A stretch of DNA of 64,000 nt from Rhizobium rhizogenes (GCF_002005205.3 NZ_CP019702.2:1678001-1742000); one strand, 5' to 3'. Shown: positions 27,232 through 36,850, counted from the stretch's first letter. Numbers and translations: made by a program. The notes: generated by a model not told the origin, from the sequence alone.

Positions 27232-27656
27232 TCCGTTATGCGCTGGCCTGCGAAAAGGGCCATGAGTTTGAAGGCTGGTTTGCCGGTAGCGACGATTTCG
27301 ACAATCAGTTGCAGCGTGGCTTCCTGTCCTGCCCGGTCTGCAATTCCGTGCAGGTCTCCAAACTTCTGATGGCGCCTTCGGTGTCCACCGCGCGCAAGAA
27401 GGACGAACGCCAGACGCTCGCCATGGACACGGCGAAAAAGGAAGCGATTGCGAAAATCCGCGAGGCCGTCGCCAATATCCGCGCCAATGCCGAGGATGTC
27501 GGGGATAAATTCCCTGAAGAGGCCCGCAAGATCCATTATGGCGAGGCGGACGAGCGCGGCATCATCGGCAATGCCTCCGTGCAGGAAGCCAAGGCCCTGC
27601 TGGACGAGGGTATCGAAATCGCACCGCTGCCGTCATTGCCTGACGACATAAACTGA
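27228..27656 (+). CDS. DUF1178 family protein
   Basis: A 142-residue protein of the alphaproteobacterial/betaproteobacterial DUF1178 family. The N-terminus has a rubredoxin-like cysteine set (ALACEKGHEFEGWF, then LSCPVCNS), probably binding zinc. After a low-complexity middle, the C-terminal part (NIRANAEDVGDKFPEEARKIHYGEADERGI) is strongly conserved in the family. The function is unknown. It overlaps the amidase gene by 4 bases, so it belongs to the same run. Confidence 0.88.
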   Translation: MIRYALACEKGHEFEGWFAGSDDFDNQLQRGFLSCPVCNSVQVSKLLMAPSVSTARKKDERQTLAMDTAKKEAIAKIREAVANIRANAEDVGDKFPEEARKIHYGEADERGIIGNASVQEAKALLDEGIEIAPLPSLPDDIN

Positions 27657-27664
27657 GTTTGCCA

Positions 27665-28234
27665 ATGCGGGTAGCGATCTATAATTTCGGAATACAGATT
27701 GCCGCTTATGATGATCCCGCCGTTGCCGGATTTGCCCGGCGCGAACCTTTGAATTTCATGGCTGCCGAACGCGCGGAAGGTTTCATCGGCCGGTCCGGTT
27801 ACGAAGGCGAACCCGGACCCGCAAGCTGGGGCGTGCAGGTCTTCCCACGTTTCCTGAAGGAAAACGGTGCGACAAGCGGTGTTTCGTCCTTTTCGCTCTG
27901 GCGCGATCTCGAATCGCTGATGGCGTATTCCTACTCCGGCGTGCATGCCGAGGCCCTGAAGCACGGACGCAACTGGAATACTCCACAGAAATGGCCGCCG
28001 CTCGTTCTATGGTGGGTGGATGCGGCGGATAATCCTCTCTGGACAGATGCTGTCAGAAGGTTCGAGCATCTGCACGACCATGGCCCGTCGCCACAGGCGT
28101 TCAATTTCAAACAGCCTTTCGCGGCAAACGGAACTCCGATTGAAATCGACCGGGCCGAAGTCCGGAAGATCGCCGCAAGAAATGCTGCCGGGCAAAGGGA
28201 GCTGCTGTCGGCGGTGCAGGCTATTCCAGTCTGA
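27665..28234 (+). CDS. DUF3291 domain protein (unknown function)
   Basis: A 189-residue protein. The second half (VSSFSLWRDLESLMAYSYSGVHAEALKHGRNW, then WPPLVLWWVDA) matches the DUF3291 family, a ferredoxin-like alpha-beta fold related to antibiotic monooxygenases. No cofactor or catalytic residue is evident. The ATG at 27665 follows the DUF1178 stop by 8 bases with a weak ribosome site; a TTG lies two codons earlier. It converges on ubiG with 8 bases between the stops and no terminator. Confidence 0.72.
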   Translation: MRVAIYNFGIQIAAYDDPAVAGFARREPLNFMAAERAEGFIGRSGYEGEPGPASWGVQVFPRFLKENGATSGVSSFSLWRDLESLMAYSYSGVHAEALKHGRNWNTPQKWPPLVLWWVDAADNPLWTDAVRRFEHLHDHGPSPQAFNFKQPFAANGTPIEIDRAEVRKIAARNAAGQRELLSAVQAIPV

Positions 28235-28242
28235 ATGCCGAC

Positions 28243-28989
28243 TTATGCCGGGCGTTTCGCCAGCATCATGTAATTGACATCCATATCCGGCGAGAGATTC
28301 CAGCGATCCTGCAGCACGTTGTAGAAGACGCCGGTGCGGTGGATGATATCCATGCCGCTTGCCACCATCGGCCGCTCAAGCTCTTCCGGGCGGACCAGTT
28401 TCTCATACTGATGGGTGCCACGCGGCAGCCAGCGCAGCACGTTTTCGGCGGCGAAGATGGCCAGCGCCCGAGCCTTCAGCGTGCGGTTGATGGTGGCGGC
28501 GAACATCAGTCCGCCGGGGCGCACCATTTTCGCGCAGGTGGTGACGAAGAAATCGACATTGGCCACATGTTCCACCACCTCCATGTTGAGGATGACATCG
28601 AAGGTTTCGCCCGCTTCCTGCAATTGTTCGGCGGTCACGGCGCGGTAGTCGACATTGACCCCGCTTTCGCGCGCATGGGTGGAGGCGATGCCGATGTTCT
28701 TTTCCGAGGGATCGGCGCCCACCACGGTGGCGCCCATGCGTGCCACGGGTTCCGAAAGAAGGCCGCCACCGCAGCCGATATCCAGCACGCGCAGCCCTTC
28801 CAGCGGGCGATGTGCTTTCGGGTCACGGCCGAAATTTTCGCAGACACGGTTGCGGATATATTCGAGCCGCACCGGGTTGAACTTGTGCAGCGGGCGGAAC
28901 TTGCCTGTCGGGCTCCACCATTCCGCAGCCATCGCGGAGAAGCGATCCACTTCGCTCTGGTCGACGGTCGTCTGTGCGGTCTCGCTCAT
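28243..28989 (-). CDS. ubiG: Ubiquinone biosynthesis O-methyltransferase UbiG
   Basis: A 248-residue class I SAM methyltransferase doing two O-methylations in ubiquinone synthesis (2-polyprenyl-6-hydroxyphenol and 3-demethylubiquinol). The family start [33 protein letters not shown], the SAM motif [20 protein letters not shown], and the late [17 protein letters not shown] are diagnostic. I took the ATG at 28989, seven bases after GGAGC; longer frames reach 29070. It is divergent from an SH3 protein gene. Confidence 0.95.
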   Translation of the reverse strand: MSETAQTTVDQSEVDRFSAMAAEWWSPTGKFRPLHKFNPVRLEYIRNRVCENFGRDPKAHRPLEGLRVLDIGCGGGLLSEPVARMGATVVGADPSEKNIGIASTHARESGVNVDYRAVTAEQLQEAGETFDVILNMEVVEHVANVDFFVTTCAKMVRPGGLMFAATINRTLKARALAIFAAENVLRWLPRGTHQYEKLVRPEELERPMVASGMDIIHRTGVFYNVLQDRWNLSPDMDVNYMMLAKRPA

Positions 28990-29246
28990 GGTTCTGCTCC
29001 ATATTGCTGTTGCATTGAAGTCGGATGATTGCCCCCCGAAGTCAAGACCGAGGGCCGGTTCCGCAGGCAAATTGTCAGGTGCGCATTGCCGCAGGTGGAA
29101 CTGATATGGCGCCTCATCTGTTTCATGCTGCGTTCATCGAGGAGCGCGTATTTTCCGATCGTGGCAGTATGCGGAATGCATACTCGTCCATCGAAAGCGA
29201 TGGATGCCGACAAGGGCAAAGCGGGCCTTTGCTTGAGGAGAAAGAA

Positions 29247-30071
29247 GTGAAGAAAAAACTGTTTGGCGCAATTGCGCTGGTGGCCATGCTCGCCGCGCCG
29301 GCACTTGCCGAAGCTGCGACGCGCGGTTTCGCCACCGCGAATGTGAATATGCGCTCCGGCCCGAGCACGGCCTATCCGGCCGTTGTCGTGATCCCGAACG
29401 GCGCACCGCTCACCGTGCATGGCTGCCTGTCCGATACGCCCTGGTGCGATGTTTCCTTTGTGGCCGGTCGCGGCTGGGTCGCCGGGCGCTATATCGAAAC
29501 CACCTACCGACAGAACCGGGTCTATGTCGAGCCGCGCTACTACCGCGATCTCGGCGTGCCGATCATCACCTTCGAAGCCGGCCGGTACTGGGACCGTTAT
29601 TATCGCGACCGCGATTTTTACCGCGAGCGTGATCGCTGGCGTCGCCCGTCCGGCGGTTACTGGAATGCCGCCCCGCCGCCGCCGCGCGCAGACTGGGATC
29701 GTCCGCGTCCACGCGACGAGTGGCGTGATGGCCGCCGGGACGACTGGCGCGACGGTCGCCGGGATGAAACACGTGATCCGCGCCAGGGCGGCGGACCGAA
29801 TGATGGCCGCTGGGAGCGCCGTTATGGCGACTGGAACCAGGGCGATCGTAATCAGGGTGACAGAAATCAGGGCGATAGACCGCGCCGTGAGGACAATCGC
29901 CCCCGTGCCGAAGACGATAACCGGGACCGCAACCGCGACCGTCAACCAAACGAGAATGGGGGCCGGCTCCCTCCGGAGCGTCGCCAGTGGGATGATCCAC
30001 GCCGCGCGCCTGCTTCGGAAAATCTCCGGGGTGGCTGCCGGATCGGCGATCCGGGCTGCGACGCACGCTAA
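29247..30071 (+). CDS. Secreted SH3 domain protein with Arg/Asp-rich repeat tail
   Basis: A 274-residue exported protein. It starts with GTG at 29247, which has GAGGAGAAAGAA directly upstream; no ATG is suitable. A signal peptide (LFGAIALVAMLAAPALAEA) is followed by an SH3 domain at about 25-85 (ANVNMRSGPSTAYPAVVVIPNGAPLTVHGC). The rest is low-complexity: Tyr-Arg-rich RYYRD segments, then Asp-Arg-Trp repeats (DEWRDGRRDD, DWRDGRRDE), then tandem NQGDR units, then a short cysteine-containing end (GGCRIGDPGCDAR). SH3 domains of this type bind cell-wall material. The tail may be disordered. It ends in a strong terminator. Confidence 0.78.
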   Translation: MKKKLFGAIALVAMLAAPALAEAATRGFATANVNMRSGPSTAYPAVVVIPNGAPLTVHGCLSDTPWCDVSFVAGRGWVAGRYIETTYRQNRVYVEPRYYRDLGVPIITFEAGRYWDRYYRDRDFYRERDRWRRPSGGYWNAAPPPPRADWDRPRPRDEWRDGRRDDWRDGRRDETRDPRQGGGPNDGRWERRYGDWNQGDRNQGDRNQGDRPRREDNRPRAEDDNRDRNRDRQPNENGGRLPPERRQWDDPRRAPASENLRGGCRIGDPGCDAR

Positions 30072-30077
30072 ACAGAC

Positions 30078-30108
30078 AAAGCCCGGCGAGATTTCGTCGG
30101 GCTTTTTC
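30078..30108 (+). terminator. Rho-independent terminator after SH3 protein gene
   Basis: An 11-bp stem (AAGCCCGGCGA paired with TCGTCGGGCTT, one G-T pair) is followed by TTTC. It lies 6 bases after the stop. The A run on the left may allow it to serve the converging DUF2934 gene too. Confidence 0.75.
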
Positions 30109-30140
30109 ATTTGCTGCTTCAGATGACTATGTGGGAGTCT

Positions 30141-30401
30141 TTATTTCGCAGCGGCAGCCTTGCGAGCGCGGGCTTTGGGTTTCGCCGGCGCTTCCGCATC
30201 CGGTGTGGCGGCTTCAGCGGGAACGGCCTTGGGAGCTGCCTTCTTGCGCTGCGCAGGTTTCGTCGCTTCCGATGTCTTCAGCAGCGAGAATTCATGTTTC
30301 GCCTGTTCCCAGTGTTCCGCATCGCGGCCGTGGGGATGGCCTTCCTTTTCCCAGAGAGTATAGGCCCGTTTACTGATCCATTCGTGTTCCGAAACCTGCA
30401 T
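30141..30401 (-). CDS. DUF2934 domain protein
   Basis: An 86-residue protein. The N-terminal 40 residues (EHEWISKRAYTLWEKEGHPHGRDAEHWEQAK) match the DUF2934 family, a small helical domain of unknown function frequent in rhizobia. The C-terminal half is an Ala-Lys-Pro-rich tail (AAPKAVPAEAA, KPKARARKAAAAK) that resembles histone H1-like nucleic-acid binding tails. The ATG at 30401 has GGGAG seven bases upstream. It is convergent with the SH3 protein gene. No operon partner is evident. Confidence 0.75.
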   Translation of the reverse strand: MQVSEHEWISKRAYTLWEKEGHPHGRDAEHWEQAKHEFSLLKTSEATKPAQRKKAAPKAVPAEAATPDAEAPAKPKARARKAAAAK

Positions 30402-30683
30402 GCTCGTCTCCCGTTGCTGTTTACAGCGCCTTTGAGAAGGCGACATTCCGCTTGGTCCGGCACACGCTCGACAGGAATCAATGCCGGCATTTCCAGGACC
30501 CATTACATGCCATGATCTTCCGGGCGTCAAGCAAACATGCTGCATTGCGAAAGGGGATTTCCGGCATTTTGTGCCGGTAAAGGCGGTTTGGACGCAAGGC
30601 GTTCCCACACGGCAACATCAACGTTGCGTGATGACGCCAACGCCGCCAAGATGGGCGGGTAAACGGCAGTGGAGGAGACACAC

Positions 30684-31754
30684 TTGGAACAGAAAATGGA
30701 AGCGGAGGCGCAGGTCATTGTCGAGAAGGCCGGAGCGGTCGGCATCATCCGCCTCAACCGTCCCAAAGCCATCAACAGCCTGACACTGCCGATGGTGCGT
30801 GCCCTGTTTCAGGCGCTCCAGCGTTTCGAGGACGATCCCGATATTTCCTGCGTGGTGCTGACAGGGGAGGGTGAAAGAGGGCTTTGCGCCGGCGGTGACG
30901 TCCGCATCATCCACGATCTCGGCAAAGCGGGCGATCCGCAGGTGCTGGAATTCTGGCGGGAGGAATTTCCGCTCAATTATCGCATCGCCCGTTTTGGCAA
31001 ACCCTATGTGGCATTGATGGATGGTATCGTCATGGGCGGCGGTGTCGGCATTTCCGCCCATGGCAGCCACCGCATCGTGACCGAGCGGACAAGGCTCGCC
31101 ATGCCGGAAACGGGCATCGGCTATTTCCCGGATGTCGGCGGCTCCTGGCTGCTGCCGAGGGCGCCGGGTGAATGCGGTACCTGGCTGGGGCTGACGGGCA
31201 ACACCGTTACCGCCGCCGATGCCATCCATGCCGGTTTTGCCGATTATTACATCGGGTCCGACCGGCTCGATGCGCTGGTGCGGGATTTGTCTCAGGCTGC
31301 GGATACCGAAGCGGTCGAGGCGGCGATCGCGGCTCATGCCATGGAGGCCGGCAAGGGCGTTCTGGCCGCAAACCGGGATGTCATCGACGCGACATTCCGG
31401 TTTGACACGGTCGAGGAAATCTTCGCCGCACTTTCGGCGCGGGACGATGTGTTTTCGAAAGATACCCTTGAGGTCCTGAACAGGCGCTCTCCCACCAGCC
31501 TGAAGCTGACCCTGAAACTCTTGCGCCTTGGCCGGGAAAGCGCGAGCCTGATCGAATGCCTCGAAAGAGAGTTTGCCGCCGGCACCGAGATATTGCGCCA
31601 GCATGATTTTTACGAAGGCGTGCGTGCGGCTTTGGTCGACAAGGACCGTAATCCCCGCTGGCGGCCGGCGCGGCTGGAAGAGGTGCGCGAGGAGGACCTT
31701 GCGCCCTATTTTGCCGAGCATTCCGGCAATCTGTTTCCAGAGCATCGTCTTTAA
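30684..31754 (+). CDS. Enoyl-CoA hydratase/isomerase family protein (3-hydroxyisobutyryl-CoA hydrolase-like)
   Basis: A 356-residue crotonase-fold enzyme. GERGLCAGGDVRIIHDLG is the oxyanion-hole segment, and MDGIVMGGGVGISAHGSHRIVTERT followed by MPETGIGYFPDVGGSWLL matches the HIBYL-CoA hydrolase subgroup of the valine pathway, whose members are about 350 residues, longer than plain hydratases. I chose TTG at 30684 because GGAGGAG ends six bases before it; the next ATG, at 30696, is too far from that site. The gene stands alone, with no terminator visible after it. Valine-pathway partners are not adjacent, so the exact substrate is inferred. Confidence 0.82.
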   Translation: MEQKMEAEAQVIVEKAGAVGIIRLNRPKAINSLTLPMVRALFQALQRFEDDPDISCVVLTGEGERGLCAGGDVRIIHDLGKAGDPQVLEFWREEFPLNYRIARFGKPYVALMDGIVMGGGVGISAHGSHRIVTERTRLAMPETGIGYFPDVGGSWLLPRAPGECGTWLGLTGNTVTAADAIHAGFADYYIGSDRLDALVRDLSQAADTEAVEAAIAAHAMEAGKGVLAANRDVIDATFRFDTVEEIFAALSARDDVFSKDTLEVLNRRSPTSLKLTLKLLRLGRESASLIECLEREFAAGTEILRQHDFYEGVRAALVDKDRNPRWRPARLEEVREEDLAPYFAEHSGNLFPEHRL

Positions 31755-31923
31755 GATGACGCAAAAGAAATCCGGCTTCTCGCCCTATATGAAATCATCG
31801 CCTTTGGAAGCTTGATTCTTTGGGCGAAATTTCCAATGGGCGCCTCCGCAAAGCACGACTGTTTCTCGTCGCTATGGCCGCCGCCCGCTATGTTGGGCAC
31901 CATTCGATTTGCCGGGGGTATTC

Positions 31924-32910
31924 ATGAAGCGTCTTCTCATTATCGGTACTGCCATTGCCGCCCTTTTTGCGGGTGCGGCGCAGGCGCAGTCTCCGACCAC
32001 CATTCTCAATGCATCCTACGATGTCGCCCGTGAAGTTTTCGCGGCCGAGAACGAGGCGTTCATCAAGCAGCACCCCGGTGTGACCGTCGACCAGTCACAT
32101 GCCGGCACCTCCAAGCAGGCGCGCGCCATTGTTGAGGGTCTGGAAGCTGATGTGGTCACCTTCAACCAGGTCACCGATGTCGATTTTCTGGTGAAGCAGG
32201 GTTTCGTTTCCGCCGACTGGCAGAAGGATTTTCCGAACGATGCCTCGCCGTTCTATTCCTTCCCGTCCTTCCTCGTGCGCACCGGCAACCCCAAGGGTAT
32301 CAAGGACTGGGACGATCTTGCCCGCGATGACGTGAAGGTGGTTTTCCCCAATCCGAAGACTTCGGGTAACGCCCGCTACACCTATCTCGCCGCCACGGCT
32401 TACGCCAAGGAGAAGTTCAACGGCGATGAGGCGAAGGTTCAGGAATTCGTCAAGAAGATCTTCGACAACACGCCGGTGTTCGATACCGGAGGCCGCGCCG
32501 CCACCACCACCTTCGTGGAACGCGAGATCGGCGACGTGCTGATCACCTTCGAAGCCGAGACGCGTGGCATTGCCAAGCAATATGGCGCAGACAAGGTGGA
32601 AGGCGTCGTGCCCTCCGTCAGCCTGCTGGCCGAGTTCCCGGTGGCCGTGGTGGACAAGGTGGTCGACAAGCGCGGCTCGCGCGATCTGGCCAAGAGCTAT
32701 CTCGACTTCCTCTATACCGAAGAGGGTCAGCGCATCGCCGCCGAATTCGGTCACCGCGTCCACAATGAAAAGGTCGTCGGCGAGTTCAAGGACAAGTTCC
32801 CGGCCATTCGCCTCGTCAACGTCAATGATGTGTTCGGCGGCTGGGACAAAATCCAGAAAGAGCATTTTGCATCCGGCGCCACGCTTGATACGCTTTACGG
32901 CAGCCGTTAA
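31924..32910 (+). CDS. sbp: Sulfate ABC transporter substrate-binding protein
   Basis: A 328-residue periplasmic binding protein for sulfate. The signal peptide (LLIIGTAIAALFAGAAQAQ) is cleaved after AQA. The family signature LNASYDVAREVF opens the mature chain, and SHAGTSKQARAIVEGLEADVVTFNQ forms the anion site. The start ATG at 31924 has a G-rich ribosome site; an in-frame codon at 31909 is less likely. It is the first of four genes (binding protein, two permeases, ATPase). A hairpin sits between it and the permease gene. The upstream 168 bases probably hold the promoter; I recognised no riboswitch. Confidence 0.93.
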   Translation: MKRLLIIGTAIAALFAGAAQAQSPTTILNASYDVAREVFAAENEAFIKQHPGVTVDQSHAGTSKQARAIVEGLEADVVTFNQVTDVDFLVKQGFVSADWQKDFPNDASPFYSFPSFLVRTGNPKGIKDWDDLARDDVKVVFPNPKTSGNARYTYLAATAYAKEKFNGDEAKVQEFVKKIFDNTPVFDTGGRAATTTFVEREIGDVLITFEAETRGIAKQYGADKVEGVVPSVSLLAEFPVAVVDKVVDKRGSRDLAKSYLDFLYTEEGQRIAAEFGHRVHNEKVVGEFKDKFPAIRLVNVNDVFGGWDKIQKEHFASGATLDTLYGSR

Positions 32911-32935
32911 TCACAGCAGTAAAGAACGGTCAGAA

Positions 32936-32965
32936 GACCCGGCGGGAAACTGCCGGGTCGCTTTA
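32936..32965 (+). terminator. Hairpin between sbp and cysT (attenuator or mRNA stabiliser)
   Basis: GACCCGGC pairs with GCCGGGTC in an 8-bp stem with an 8-base loop, 25 bases after the sbp stop and before the permease start, followed by GCTTTAT. In ABC operons such hairpins often allow excess binding protein over permease; that role is inferred here. Confidence 0.6.
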
Positions 32966-32984
32966 TGATGAATTGGGGGCGGGT

Positions 32985-33806
32985 TTGAAGCGGAATGTTC
33001 TGCCGGGGCTGAAATTGTCCCTTGGCGTTACTCTCACCTACGTCGCCATCATCGTGCTTTTGCCGCTCTCGGCGCTGGTGTTCAAGGCGGCAAGTCTGGG
33101 ACCTGCAGAATATTGGTCCATCATCTCTTCGCCGCGCGCCGTTGCCAGTTACCGCGTCACCGTGCTCTGCGCGCTCGCCGCCACGCTGTTTAACGTCATT
33201 TTCGGACTGGCGCTTGCCTGGGTGCTGACGCGTTACCGCTTTCCGGGCTGGCGTATCATCGATGCCATCGTCGATCTGCCGTTTGCGCTTCCCACCGCCG
33301 TTGCCGGCATTGCGCTGACGACGCTGTTTGCGGGCAATGGCTGGTTCGGTTCGGTACTTGCGCAATTCGGTATCAAGGTGGCCTATACGCCGCTTGGCAT
33401 CATGGTGGCGATGGCCTTTACCAGCCTGCCCTTCATCGTGCGCACCGTGCAGCCGGTGCTGGAAGACCTCGACCCGGCGCTGGAGGAAGCGGCGCAATCG
33501 CTCGGCGGCTCCGATCTTGAAATCTTCCGCAAGATCATCCTGCCGCTTTTGACGCCGGCGCTTTTGGCGGGTCTTTCCCTTTCCTTTGCCCGCAGCCTTG
33601 GCGAATTCGGGGCGATCATCTTCATTGCCGGCAATCAGCCGTTTTCGACTGAGATCACCGCGCTGCTGATCTTCATCCGGCTGGAGGAATATGATTACCA
33701 GGCGGCCGCCGCCATCGCCTCCGTGCTGCTCATGACCGCTTTCGTGATGCTGGCCGTGACCAACTACCTGCAGGCGCGTGCGCTTCGTTATACGGTGAGG
33801 AGCTGA
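32985..33806 (+). CDS. cysT: Sulfate ABC transporter permease CysT (CysU)
   Basis: A 273-residue inner-membrane permease with about six helices. The EAA loop is present as EDLDPALEEAAQSLGGSDLEIFRKIILPLLTPALLAG, the site that docks on CysA. Early family sequence is SLGVTLTYVAIIVLLPLSALVFKA. No ATG fits; TTG at 32985 follows GGGGG by 5 bases and TTG at 32973 is the other choice. It pairs with CysW to form the sulfate/thiosulfate channel. The next gene begins 3 bases after the stop. Confidence 0.92.
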   Translation: MKRNVLPGLKLSLGVTLTYVAIIVLLPLSALVFKAASLGPAEYWSIISSPRAVASYRVTVLCALAATLFNVIFGLALAWVLTRYRFPGWRIIDAIVDLPFALPTAVAGIALTTLFAGNGWFGSVLAQFGIKVAYTPLGIMVAMAFTSLPFIVRTVQPVLEDLDPALEEAAQSLGGSDLEIFRKIILPLLTPALLAGLSLSFARSLGEFGAIIFIAGNQPFSTEITALLIFIRLEEYDYQAAAAIASVLLMTAFVMLAVTNYLQARALRYTVRS

Positions 33807-33809
33807 GAC

Positions 33810-34697
33810 ATGAGCGCCGTTTCTTCACATCGCAAGCCGCCGCGTGTCGGCGATGCCGCGTGGGTTCGCCGCAGCCTGATCGCTTTCGTGCTTGTCATCG
33901 GTGCGCTGCTGGTCGTCGCACCGCTCGTTATCATCGGCGTCGAAGCCTTTTCGCAGGGCTGGAAGGCTTATTCGGCGACCATCACCCATCCCGACACCCG
34001 CCACGCCATCATGCTGACGGTGCTGACGGCGCTGATTGCCGTGCCGGTCAACACCGCCTTCGGGGTTGCGGCCGCATGGGCGATCACCAAGTTCGATTTT
34101 CCCGGCCGGCGCTTCCTGCTGGTGCTGATCGAGATACCCTTCTCCATCTCGCCGATCGTCGCCGGTGTCGCCTACCTCTTCGTTTATGGGCTGCAGGGGC
34201 TGTTCGGGCCGTTCCTCGATGCGCATGATATCAAGATACTGTTTGCGCTGCCTGGCATCGTCATCGCCTCGATGTTTGTCACGGCACCCTTCGTGGCGCG
34301 GGAACTCATCCCGCTGATGCAGGCGCAGGGTCGCGATCTGGAAGAGGCGGCGACTTCGCTTGGCGCATCCGGCTGGCGTACCTTCTTTTCGGTGACGCTG
34401 CCGAATATCAAATGGGCGCTGCTTTACGGCGTCGTGCTGTGCAATGCCCGCGTGATGGGTGAATTCGGTGCGGTATCGGTCGTATCGGGCAATATTCGCG
34501 GCCAGACCAACACGCTGCCGCTGCACATCGAGCTGCTCTACCATGACTACCAGACGGCTGGCGCCTTTGCCTCGGCCTCCATCCTCGCTTTGCTCGCCGT
34601 CGTCACCATCATCGCCAAGGTGGCGCTGGAACGGCGCGGTGCCGGGCGTGGGCGCAAAAAGACCAACGGCGATGCCGCCATCGCCACGGAGACCTGA
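33810..34697 (+). CDS. cysW: Sulfate ABC transporter permease CysW
   Basis: A 295-residue inner-membrane permease with about six helices. The segment [41 protein letters not shown] is the EAA loop, and [31 protein letters not shown] is a CysW hallmark. It works with CysT, CysA and the binding protein for sulfate uptake. The N-terminal 25 residues are hydrophilic and the C-terminal tail is basic. It starts 3 bases after cysT and ends 5 bases before cysA. Confidence 0.94.
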   Translation: MSAVSSHRKPPRVGDAAWVRRSLIAFVLVIGALLVVAPLVIIGVEAFSQGWKAYSATITHPDTRHAIMLTVLTALIAVPVNTAFGVAAAWAITKFDFPGRRFLLVLIEIPFSISPIVAGVAYLFVYGLQGLFGPFLDAHDIKILFALPGIVIASMFVTAPFVARELIPLMQAQGRDLEEAATSLGASGWRTFFSVTLPNIKWALLYGVVLCNARVMGEFGAVSVVSGNIRGQTNTLPLHIELLYHDYQTAGAFASASILALLAVVTIIAKVALERRGAGRGRKKTNGDAAIATET

Positions 34698-34702
34698 TTC
34701 CA

Positions 34703-35728
34703 ATGAAAATCCGCCTCGAAAATGTGGTGAAGACCTTCGATACGTTCCGCGCCGTGCGCGATGTTTCGCTGGATATCGAAAGCGGTGAGCTTCTCGCATT
34801 GCTCGGCCCTTCGGGTTCCGGCAAGACGACGATCCTGCGCATGGTCGCCGGTCTCGAATACAGTGATGGTGGCCGCATCTTTTTCGGCGACGAGGATGCC
34901 ACCAATATTCCGGTGCGCGATCGCGGCGTCGGTTTCGTGTTCCAGCATTATGCGCTGTTCCCGCATATGACGCTCAACGAAAACATCGCCTTCGGCATGA
35001 AGGTTTCCAAGGTGAAACGCGACAGGGCGGCCATTGACGCCCGCGTCGGGGAACTTCTGCGGCTGGTGAAGCTGGATGGTCTGGGCGACCGTTTCCCGGC
35101 GCAGATCTCCGGCGGGCAGCGGCAGCGCGTGGCGCTGGCGCGTGCGCTTTCGGTCGATCCCAAGGTGCTTCTGCTCGATGAGCCGTTCGGGGCACTGGAC
35201 GCCAATGTGCGCCGCGACCTGCGCCGCTGGCTGCGCGAGATTCACGATTCACTCGGCATCACCACGATTTTCGTGACGCATGATCAGGAAGAGGCGCTCG
35301 ATCTTGCCGACCGTGTCGTCATTCTCAATCAGGGCGAGATCGTGCAGCAGGGCACGCCGAAAGACGTGTGCCGTCAGCCGAACAGCGCCTTCGTCATGCG
35401 CTTTTTGGGCGACGCCAACCGGGTGTCCGGCGTGGCGCGCGGCGGCAAGGTCTATGTCGGTGAGAACGAATTGCCCTTCTCCTATGCGCAAGGGGATGGC
35501 GCCGTCGATATCTATGCCCGCCCCGGCGATCTTGAATGGGAGGATCTGCATGAGGGCATTCCGGCCTCGGTGGCGCGGGTTCTCGATCGCGCGGGGGAAC
35601 GCCGGGTGATCGCCAGCACCGATGGCGGCGACCTTCTGGAATTCGACGTGCCGCCGGAAAACGATGTCGCGGCAGGAGACCGGGGTTCCGTCATTATTCG
35701 CCGGGCAAAGATTTTCCCGGCGGCGTGA
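34703..35728 (+). CDS. cysA: Sulfate ABC transporter ATP-binding protein CysA
   Basis: A 341-residue ABC ATPase. Walker A GPSGSGKT is at about 35-42, the Q-loop region [12 protein letters not shown] follows, then the signature [15 protein letters not shown], Walker [13 protein letters not shown] and the switch histidine in [13 protein letters not shown]. The C-terminal TOBE-like region (about 240-341) is found in sulfate and molybdate importers. It powers uptake through CysT/CysW. It is the last gene of the operon; the stop is 24 bases from the converging DNA alkylation repair gene and no terminator is obvious. Confidence 0.95.
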   Translation: MKIRLENVVKTFDTFRAVRDVSLDIESGELLALLGPSGSGKTTILRMVAGLEYSDGGRIFFGDEDATNIPVRDRGVGFVFQHYALFPHMTLNENIAFGMKVSKVKRDRAAIDARVGELLRLVKLDGLGDRFPAQISGGQRQRVALARALSVDPKVLLLDEPFGALDANVRRDLRRWLREIHDSLGITTIFVTHDQEEALDLADRVVILNQGEIVQQGTPKDVCRQPNSAFVMRFLGDANRVSGVARGGKVYVGENELPFSYAQGDGAVDIYARPGDLEWEDLHEGIPASVARVLDRAGERRVIASTDGGDLLEFDVPPENDVAAGDRGSVIIRRAKIFPAA

Positions 35729-35752
35729 GGCGCGGCGGGGCGCTTGCCGGCT

Positions 35753-36850
35753 TCAGATCAGAAGTTCGAAGGCGCTTTCCGCCACCAGCCTGCCATTGAT
35801 CATCAGGTCGACCCTGTGAAGGCCGGCATAATGCTTGCGGGTGGTGAAATCGCGCATGGCGCGGCTGATCGACAATGTGCATGTTTCTCCGGGCTGAAGC
35901 TCGATCTCCTTCCATTTGAAGACCTTGGCGGAGGCATCGCCGCTCTTTTTCACATAATGTACGGCATAATCGATCACCAGCTTTTGCGGGCTGTTGGCCG
36001 TCGAGGTGAAAGCGGCTGAAATCCGCACCGGATTGCCGAGAACCACCTGGTCCGGCGTAACCTGAAATGCCGCAAGCGCAATCTCCGCTTCCTCATGCGC
36101 GCCGAGATGGGCAAGCGCGGCGGCATCGCCCTTCTTGATAAGGGTGCGCAAGGCCTGCCGTGTGATCCAGCGCGTATGCGGATTGTCCTTCGGCCAGGTA
36201 TCGATCAGCGCCAGCACGAAGGCGGGATTGTCCTTGGTGATGTCGTTCAGATGATTGGCAACGGATTTGCGTACATAAAGCGCCTCATCGGCCTTCATGG
36301 TATCGAGGATCGCGGTAACCGGCGACGGGTCGTCAATCAGCGGTCTGAGCTGGAACGACCATGGCAGGCGGGGCCGGCAGCCTTCGCTGGCCAGCCGCCG
36401 CACATGCTCGTTTTCGTGCCGCGACCATGTTTCCATCACGGCAAGGGTGCGGGCCATATCCTTTTGCAGAAAATGCCTTATGGCGAATTCCGAGGAGCCG
36501 AAGCGGGTGAAATAGGACAATGCCCGCATGGAAAGATCGAAATCGTCGAGGCCGTAAAGGGCCACATATTCCGGCAGCGAAATGGAGGCGAAACCGTTGC
36601 CGATACCCGGCGCTGCGGCGGTCAGGATTTCGATGTTGCGGGCATAATCGCCCGGCAGCGTGGCATGCAGGCTCGTCGCCACCTGCCGCATGCGCTGCAT
36701 GATGCCCAGCGCCTCGAGATTTGCCGTGGCGAGCGCCATGAAGGCGGAAACGTCAAAGGGCTGATGAACGGCCCTGGTCTGGTCGGCGATATGCCGCAGT
36801 TTTTCGCGGTTGAAGATTTCCTTCAGTGCCGGTGCCGCCGTATCGCTCAT
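35753..36850 (-). CDS. DNA alkylation repair protein (AlkD-like HEAT repeats)
   Basis: A 365-residue protein built mainly of helical HEAT-like repeats (residues 1-250; for example RMRQVATSLHATLPGDYARNIEIL and AIRHFLQKDMARTLAVMETWSRHENEHVRRLASEGCRPRLPW). The segment HENEHVRRLASEG and the later VRKSVANHLNDITKDNP match the AlkD-like group annotated as DNA alkylation repair. The last 110 residues look like an immunoglobulin-like beta domain (FQVTPDQVVLGNPVRISAAFTST), an addition of this subgroup. The ATG at 36850 follows GAGGGA. It is a lone gene convergent with cysA. Base-excision activity is not proven for the subgroup. Confidence 0.82.
   Translation of the reverse strand: MSDTAAPALKEIFNREKLRHIADQTRAVHQPFDVSAFMALATANLEALGIMQRMRQVATSLHATLPGDYARNIEILTAAAPGIGNGFASISLPEYVALYGLDDFDLSMRALSYFTRFGSSEFAIRHFLQKDMARTLAVMETWSRHENEHVRRLASEGCRPRLPWSFQLRPLIDDPSPVTAILDTMKADEALYVRKSVANHLNDITKDNPAFVLALIDTWPKDNPHTRWITRQALRTLIKKGDAAALAHLGAHEEAEIALAAFQVTPDQVVLGNPVRISAAFTSTANSPQKLVIDYAVHYVKKSGDASAKVFKWKEIELQPGETCTLSISRAMRDFTTRKHYAGLHRVDLMINGRLVAESAFELLI

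Noticed and set aside
31755..31923. Riboswitch (SAM-II or similar) before the sulfate operon
   Set aside because: I could not find the conserved core of any sulfur-related riboswitch in this leader.
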